64,000 bases of DNA from Massariosphaeria phaeospora (lineage: Eukaryota > Ascomycota > Dothideomycetes > Pleosporales), in NCBI GenBank assembly GCA_011032825.1, contig JAADJZ010000001.1, forward strand, positions 1,426,001 through 1,490,000, written 5' to 3'. The translations under genes and the position numbers were made by a program. Below are positions 58,815-64,000 of the stretch, piece by piece (the first letter of the stretch is position 1; every line of letters begins with the position of its first letter). Below the pieces are notes generated by a model that saw nothing but the letters and a program-made list of their open reading frames with translations, was not told the DNA's origin and did no database searches.

Positions 58815-60780
58815 ATGAAGCGCATCGCAAATCTCATCGTGAGCGCTGTTGCGTTGCTGTCGCCACTTAACGGGAAGACGGGCGTCGGCGCTGAGCCAAT
58901 TCCAACTGCGAGGGCGTTGCCAACCATTGACTTGGGTTACGCCATCTACGAAGGAGCCTACGACGCCGGCTTCGATGTAAACACTTTTAAAGGGTATGTC
59001 TATAATTGGTATCTACTTTAGGGCGTTGGATTGACGTAACGCTGCAGAATTCGATATGCCGCACCGCCAGTAGGGAATCTCAGATTCGCTGCGCCACAGG
59101 CTCCGGCGACGAACAGGACTTCAACAACGCCAGCTACCACCGATGTACCAGTATGTCCGCAATCCGGTGCCGGTGCCGAGACTCCCGCTAAATATGGCTT
59201 CGTTTCTGCGCCTGGAAACGAAGACTGCTTGTTCTTGAACGTTTTCGCGCCGGCGATTGCAAAGGATCTACCTGTCTTCGTTTGGATCCGTGAGTAGTCT
59301 CAAAAACCCCATACGAAGTGTTCATCGTTAAAACGCTGCAGACGGTGGCGGTTATGGCCTGTTCAGCGCAGCTGGAATCGACCCAACTGAGTTCATGAAG
59401 ACGAACGGCAACAACTTTGTGTCCGTCATTATCAACTATCGGCTGGGCGCGTTCGGGTTCCTGTCCGGAGACGATGTCCGGGAAGGCGGTGCGCTCAATG
59501 CCGGATTGCTGGACATGAATTTTGCCCTTGAATGGGTTCAAAAGTACATCGGCAAGTTTGGCGGTGATCCCGCGCGCGTCACTATTGGTGGTGAATCCGC
59601 GGGCGCAGCGGCTGTCGTGTACCAAGCGATGGCATATGGCGGGGAGCAGGACAAGACCTTGTTCAATAATGTATGTTTAGTGAGGATACATTCTCGACGC
59701 ATCATTGACCTGCTAACACATCTTCAGATCATTTCAGCGAGTCCGTGGTTTCCAAATCAACACGGCTACAACGATACCATCCCCACCAAGGCGTACAACG
59801 ACTTTGCCGACGCAGCTGGTTGCGGTGATGTGGACGATACTCTACAGTGCTTGCGTGATGCCGAGTCGTCAGTCCTTCAGAAGGCCAGTGCAAAAGTCTC
59901 CGAAGCCAGTACGTTCGGCTCCTTTGCTTTCCTCCCTGTCACCGACGAGGACTTTGTCCAAAAGAGACCCACCGAGCAACTTAACCTATCAGGGTCCCTC
60001 AAAGGCAAGCGCATTCTCACTGGAAACATGGCAAACGAAGGTGTTCCTCTCAGCCCGCCCACTGCTAAAACACTATCTGCATTCCGCGCCTATGTCTCTA
60101 CCACCTTCCCGAGCTTTTCTTCCGCCGACAAAGCCGCACTCGAAGGGCAGTACGCCTACGATGGCGACGACCGCGACACCGACCCCTCGGCCTCTCTCTT
60201 CGAAACGACAGGAACGTCTTGCCTGACCGCTGTCAACCAATCGAGCTTTGCCACCGGCCAGCAACAACGCGTCTTCAACGTCTTCGCAGAATCCACCTTC
60301 GCGTGCCCAAGCTACTGGGCCGCATCCGCCTTCCCCGAAGCCTGGCGCTACCAGTACAGCGTCTCCCCCGGCTACCACGGCTTCGACCTCACAGCATACT
60401 GGTCCAAGGGCGCGCGCGTCCCCGGCAACGCCTTCAAGCACGCCTTCCAGAAGATCTGGGGCACATTCATCACCGCAAACACACCCGTCATCAGCGTCGA
60501 CGATGCAAGAGGTGGAGTGGCGAATGCGACAGTGCCGGTTGGCGCAAGTGGCAACATCAACTGGCCGCAATGGTCGGAGGCGAACCCTGTGTTTATGAAT
60601 CTGAATGCGACGGGTGGAGTGCCGAAGTTCGTTAATGTCACGGAGAACCTGAAGTACTTCAATTATTTGGAGCCGGGTGTGACGAATCGGTTCAGTTTGG
60701 CTGAGGGGAGGAGCTGGGAGGGCGGACGCGGAGAGCGGTGTTCGTGGTGGAGGGCTCAGGGTGCGAAAGTGCCGTATTAG
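58815..60780 (+). CDS. Secreted type-B carboxylesterase/lipase
   Basis: Alpha/beta-hydrolase of the cholinesterase-like family. Model join(58815..58993, 59048..59289, 59342..59670, 59728..60780), 600 aa. It has a signal peptide (MKRIANLIVSAVALLSPLNG), then GIRYAAPPVGNLRFAAPQ and GNEDCLFLNVFAP, the HGGGYGLFS oxyanion loop, and the nucleophile elbow TIGGESAGAAA with Ser near residue 225. The acidic residue is probably in NMANEGVPL and the His in SPGYHGFDL. Cys pairs (TTDVPVCPQ...NEDCLF; CGDVDDTLQC) fit conserved disulphides. In intron 1 an earlier AG at 59020-59021 is skipped; only the CAG at 59047 keeps frame. Substrate unknown; secreted ester hydrolysis is inferred. Confidence 0.95.
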
Positions 60781-61184
60781 CACATATTGTCGGTTAACTG
60801 CGGACGATTGAACCCGAATGAGGACACGTGATACATCTTCCACCGTTCCTCATGTTTCCATTCGACCTGATTCTGCCTGTGAACCTCGGGGATTAAATTA
60901 CCTGCACGTTCTAGCCCACGTGACCGATTCGGCACTAGTCTTTGATATCAAGACAGTCTTTACCCAACTCTTCTGACAGTATAGAAATTTGGGCAAAATT
61001 TCCAGGTTCTCCGCGGCATCCAAGAAGACCTATTGTCACTGACACTCTGTTCTCGGTGCTCTCGATTATGCCTTCACATTGTTGTCATGTTTGGAACTTA
61101 CTTTGTAGAAGATTCATCAGTGTCCGCCGTATGTACAGGGCATGGCAAGCAAGCAAGCTATAAACCACTACAAAAGGCCATGTC
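60781..61184. other. Convergent intergenic region
   Basis: About 400 bp between two convergent genes, without a gene. Confidence 0.5.
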
Positions 61185-62105
61185 CTATGTGAGTATCAAC
61201 TGCGATCCGTCTCCTGTAGATTTCAACCTGCTCGCGTTTGTCATGTTCCAAAGATCCTGGATCCCGATCCTCGACGCAAGGCGTCCTTGCAAGCATCTCC
61301 TCACCAAGGCATTGAGCTCTGCTGAATAGCCCTGGCCCAACACCCACTGCTCGTCCACCCGTTCTGGAATCGGCCACCTGTCCGGCTTCAATCTACACAT
61401 GCACACTACCATCAGCGCGACCGTATATATGTCGCTTTGGGAATTATAAAATGGAGCCTCAGGGGGCTCAAATTCGGGATTCTGCCGCTCTACCCTCCGG
61501 CCAGACGTCAGTCTGCACTCGACGTCGATGCGCGACGCACTGCAGCCAAAGTCGCCTAGCACGACTCTCGGATATGCGTCTTCGGAGCTCGCGGTAGCCA
61601 GGAAGACATTTTCCGGCGAGATATCGCGATGGTAGATCTCGTTCCACAGCGCCACATCCGTCATGCCAAACGGGCCTTTCTGCATATACCGCAGCGCGTC
61701 AACCAGCGCAATGAACACATGCCACACGAAGCCCTCGGGAATCGGCCTCTTCGCCTTCCTGTGCCGCTTGATCAGGTCGGCCAGGTTGCCCAGGTCGCAG
61801 AGCTCTAGGAAAGCGGCACCGACTTGGTTCGCCATGTCGATGTCGTACGCGACGAGCTTGTTGATGTTGGCGTGGTCGAGCTGGTCGAGGGCCGAGATCT
61901 CGCGCAGCGCCATGCCGGACATGACGTCTTTGCGCGAGAACTTCTTCTTGATGTAGCGCGTGCCCGGGTGGTAAGCGTCTTCGACGAGGTAGATTCCCGC
62001 GTGGCATTGGCCGTCGACGGAGGAGAGCTTTTTGAGGACGGGGAAGCGGGCGTGGGTTCGGGCGTGGATTGCCGCGAGGAGGCTGTAGATTAGCGATTCG
62101 GACAT
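61185..62105 (-). CDS. NEK-like protein kinase with altered catalytic loop
   Basis: Single exon. I start it at the ATG at 62105 (MSESLIYSLLAAIHARTHAR), 306 aa; an ATG at 62174 would add 23 Ser-rich residues. It has Lys in GTRYIKKKFSRK, Glu in LREISALDQL, HRDISPENVFLA, and VLGDFGCSAS for the magnesium loop. HRDISPEN keeps the catalytic Asp and Asn but has Ser in place of the usual Lys. The APE position reads FEPPEAPFY. Immediately before HRD is an insert with WNEIYHRD, as in the kinase at 47862. The 15-20% identity outside motifs (by eye) suggests old paralogues. Activity is plausible but not certain. Confidence 0.88.
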   Translation of the reverse strand: MSESLIYSLLAAIHARTHARFPVLKKLSSVDGQCHAGIYLVEDAYHPGTRYIKKKFSRKDVMSGMALREISALDQLDHANINKLVAYDIDMANQVGAAFLELCDLGNLADLIKRHRKAKRPIPEGFVWHVFIALVDALRYMQKGPFGMTDVALWNEIYHRDISPENVFLATASSEDAYPRVVLGDFGCSASRIDVECRLTSGRRVERQNPEFEPPEAPFYNSQSDIYTVALMVVCMCRLKPDRWPIPERVDEQWVLGQGYSAELNALVRRCLQGRLASRIGIQDLWNMTNASRLKSTGDGSQLILT

Positions 62106-63221
62106 TGTAAGTGATGAGGATTTAGGGGGGAAATATGTCGACGACTTGTAAGGGGAGATAGTACGGCAGCTCATGAAGGGTAGTACCAGTGACTAGATGT
62201 GAAAGAGTGAACACAGCCATCAGTCACAGGTGTTCCTTTCTTGACGATAACTTGAATTCAGATAGTGTTGGCATATCGACTGGAGCCGATAGTTGAGTCT
62301 GTGACCAGTTGTGGGATGTGAATAATCGAATGCTACAGCCCTGGCCAGCTGAGTCCTTCTCCGGGGCCCGATGCCTCGCCGGTTGATATCTGTTAAACAT
62401 GAAAAACGAAGGCAAAAGACAATGCCACCTCTTCTGCATGCGGAGTAGGGGTCAAACCAAGCACGTGACCAGCTAGATGCAGGTGTCTTAGTAACCCTAG
62501 TTGTGCATTCTAGAGTTTTGACTTTGGCAACGTTCGTTTTGAAGCGTACAGGAAGACGCGGCATGGGGACAGTAGGCCCTGAGGAGCTCGAATGAGAGCG
62601 ATTCCGAAGGAGAAACCAAAATTGGGTTTACAGCTAGTCAGCACCGTGCGGTCAATGGTTCATCCACACCTTGCGCCTTGCTGGAGCCTCGCTCGCCGAC
62701 ATCTGCACGCATTTCTGCGAACACTAGGCTGTCATTGGAAATATTTGACGACGAGAAATGCGGTCCGAAGTACAAGTGGTATCGTGTCATCGACGACGAA
62801 GCGCTTCAAAGCATTCCTAGCGGACCAAGCGAAAAAAGGATTCCTCAAGCTGCTTAGTGAATCGGACGCGACAATGAAGAACCCCAAAGTGATTTCAGCA
62901 GCGGGTCGTGGTGGTCGTGGTCAGAACATAGTACGGACGACTGAGTAAAGAGAACAGAGAAAAGAGATGGCCGAGGTGAGGGGTGAAGGCTTGGCTGATT
63001 ACGTCAGGGTTCATCTTGAACGGGATTAGCGAAAGCTTGGCGTCGGCTATCCCGGTCGATCTGCACGGCTTGGTCCATCTCATCCTGCTTCGACCCGACC
63101 TCAACCGTCTCCTCTCGGCGAGTAGATACTTGATCCATTCTCACGCACTGTCTCCAGCCGAAAATTGTAGCCGTCCGATATCCCACCGTGTTCCGCTGCA
63201 TCTTAAGCCGTTCCCTGTCCG
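62106..63221. other. Divergent intergenic region
   Basis: About 1.1 kb between the kinase and the next regulator. A frame at 62592-62948 has no family resemblance and a competing frame in the same stretch is equally plausible, so I do not call a gene. Confidence 0.4.
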
Positions 63222-64000
63222 ATGAACCGCGACGTTTCCACCTTTGCAATGACAGCCTTTCAAGTATGTTTCACCTGCAAAGCTCGGAAGAAGAAGTGCG
63301 ATAAGCGGATGCCGCGATGTAACTACTGCGAGCAGTTTGTCCCCCGGAAACCATAACCGTCCGAACAACGAGTACTAATCATACCCAGGAAGAACATAGA
63401 CTGCTGCTACAATTACGGTGGTGAGCTGGCACCGCTACCCAAGTCAGTTCATGGAGCCTTGGATTTCGCTGTCCCGCTCTTCTCTCTCAACAGCAGATAT
63501 GACTATGGTTACTACAAATCTTCAACAATACCATCAATGTTTGATTCTGTAGCACTCAACGCAACACTACCGCTAGAGGTAATCCGAGTCATCCAGTTGT
63601 CTCGTCAGTCGATTGACGAAATCGACACGCGTTATTTCAACGGTCTCCATCTATGGGTCCCATTTCTTTGCCCCCGCCGCTTCCGCAGAGACCTGACGAA
63701 TTTCCAATCGATCCCAACAGCAGAGTTTTCTTTAATTATTTTCTGCATGAGCTTAATCACCTATGATCCACGGCAATATAACCCACCACCGATTGGGCAT
63801 GACACGCTCTACTTCCACGCTAAGACGCTGTTTACTCAGCTTCAAGTATCGCGACGTCCGTCAATCCAACTAATACAAGCAGGGATCCTCATTGCTATCT
63901 ACGAGTATGCTCATGGGCGACCAGATTCAGCTCTTGCGTCTATCGATATCTGTGCTCGCATGGCGTACAAAGCAGGAATCCATCAGAAGCCCGAAAATCC
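63222..64000 (+). CDS. Zn(II)2Cys6 transcription factor (3' end outside window)
   Basis: Model join(63222..63334, 63389..>64000), about 241 residues visible. The intron (GTTTGT..CAG, branch TACTAAT) falls inside the zinc cluster, joining FQVCFTCKARKKKC and DKRMPRCNYCEQ to KNIDC. This gives six cysteines at residues 16, 19, 26, 33, 36 and 43 with exact C-x2-C-x6-C-x6-C-x2-C-x6-C spacing and a basic KARKKK turn. The second exon stays open to the window edge and contains helices like a fungal-specific regulator domain (EVIRVIQLSRQSIDEIDTRY; FFHAK-like FHAKTLFTQLQVSRRPSIQL; ICARMAYKAGIH). Start chosen as the first ATG in frame. Targets unknown. Confidence 0.9.

Noticed and set aside
62592..62948. 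118-codon plus-strand frame
   Set aside because: A second frame in the same stretch looks equally protein-like, and neither resembles a known family.

Overview
This window looks like a chromosome segment of a filamentous ascomycete (Pezizomycotina, possibly Dothideomycetes; the class is a guess). The reasons are dense genes with short introns (mostly 44-70 nt, GT..AG, CTAAC-like branch sites), typical fungal families (SEY1, ATG27, ERG24, RCF2, arca-like Zn2Cys6 regulators, LtrA-like membrane proteins), and a Tc1/mariner copy whose stop codons fit RIP. Exon joins were made by hand from splice consensus, reading frame and family resemblance. Every multi-exon model given here sums to a whole number of codons.

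Layout. 1-1115 (-): 5' part of a GABA-type amino-acid permease. 2036-5674 (-): chromodomain protein with four CCCH zinc fingers. 6186-7079 (+): Rab11-type GTPase. 7929-8855 (+): unrecognised protein. 9217-12041 (-): SEY1 ER-fusion GTPase. 12740-14439 (-): TPT/SLY41-type transporter, divergent from a secreted alpha/beta-hydrolase at 14882-17831 (+). 19008-21586 (+): Pumilio RNA-binding protein. 22112-23835: complete but inactivated Tc1/mariner element. 24661-25801 (+): HIG1/RCF2-like mitochondrial protein. 25.8-29.9 kb: gene-poor. 29949-31169 (+): disordered protein. 33554-35038 (-): HExxH protein, divergent from a large SLIP-GC/dynamin-type GTPase at 35841-40141 (+). 41393-42686 (-): ATG27, divergent from ERG24 at 43162-44748 (+). 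45568-47610 (+): Zn2Cys6 regulator. 47862-48863 (+) and 61185-62105 (-): two related NEK-like kinases. 49507-49794: MITE-like inverted-repeat element. 51444-53405 (+): LtrA-type membrane protein. 54025-54426 and 55331-57325 (+): unrecognised proteins. 58815-60780 (+): secreted type-B carboxylesterase. 63222 to the end (+): 5' part of a second Zn2Cys6 regulator.

Core genes serve membrane traffic and lipids (Rab11, SEY1, TPT transporter, ATG27, ERG24), respiration (RCF2) and mRNA control (PUF). They alternate with accessory genes (kinases, regulators, hydrolases, GTPase, zincin-like protein). I see no biosynthetic cluster. The items most worth a second look are the chromodomain plus CCCH protein, an ERG24 intron with no usable AG acceptor, the GTPase frame that stays open past its stop codon, the repeat array after ERG24, and the RIP-marked transposon.
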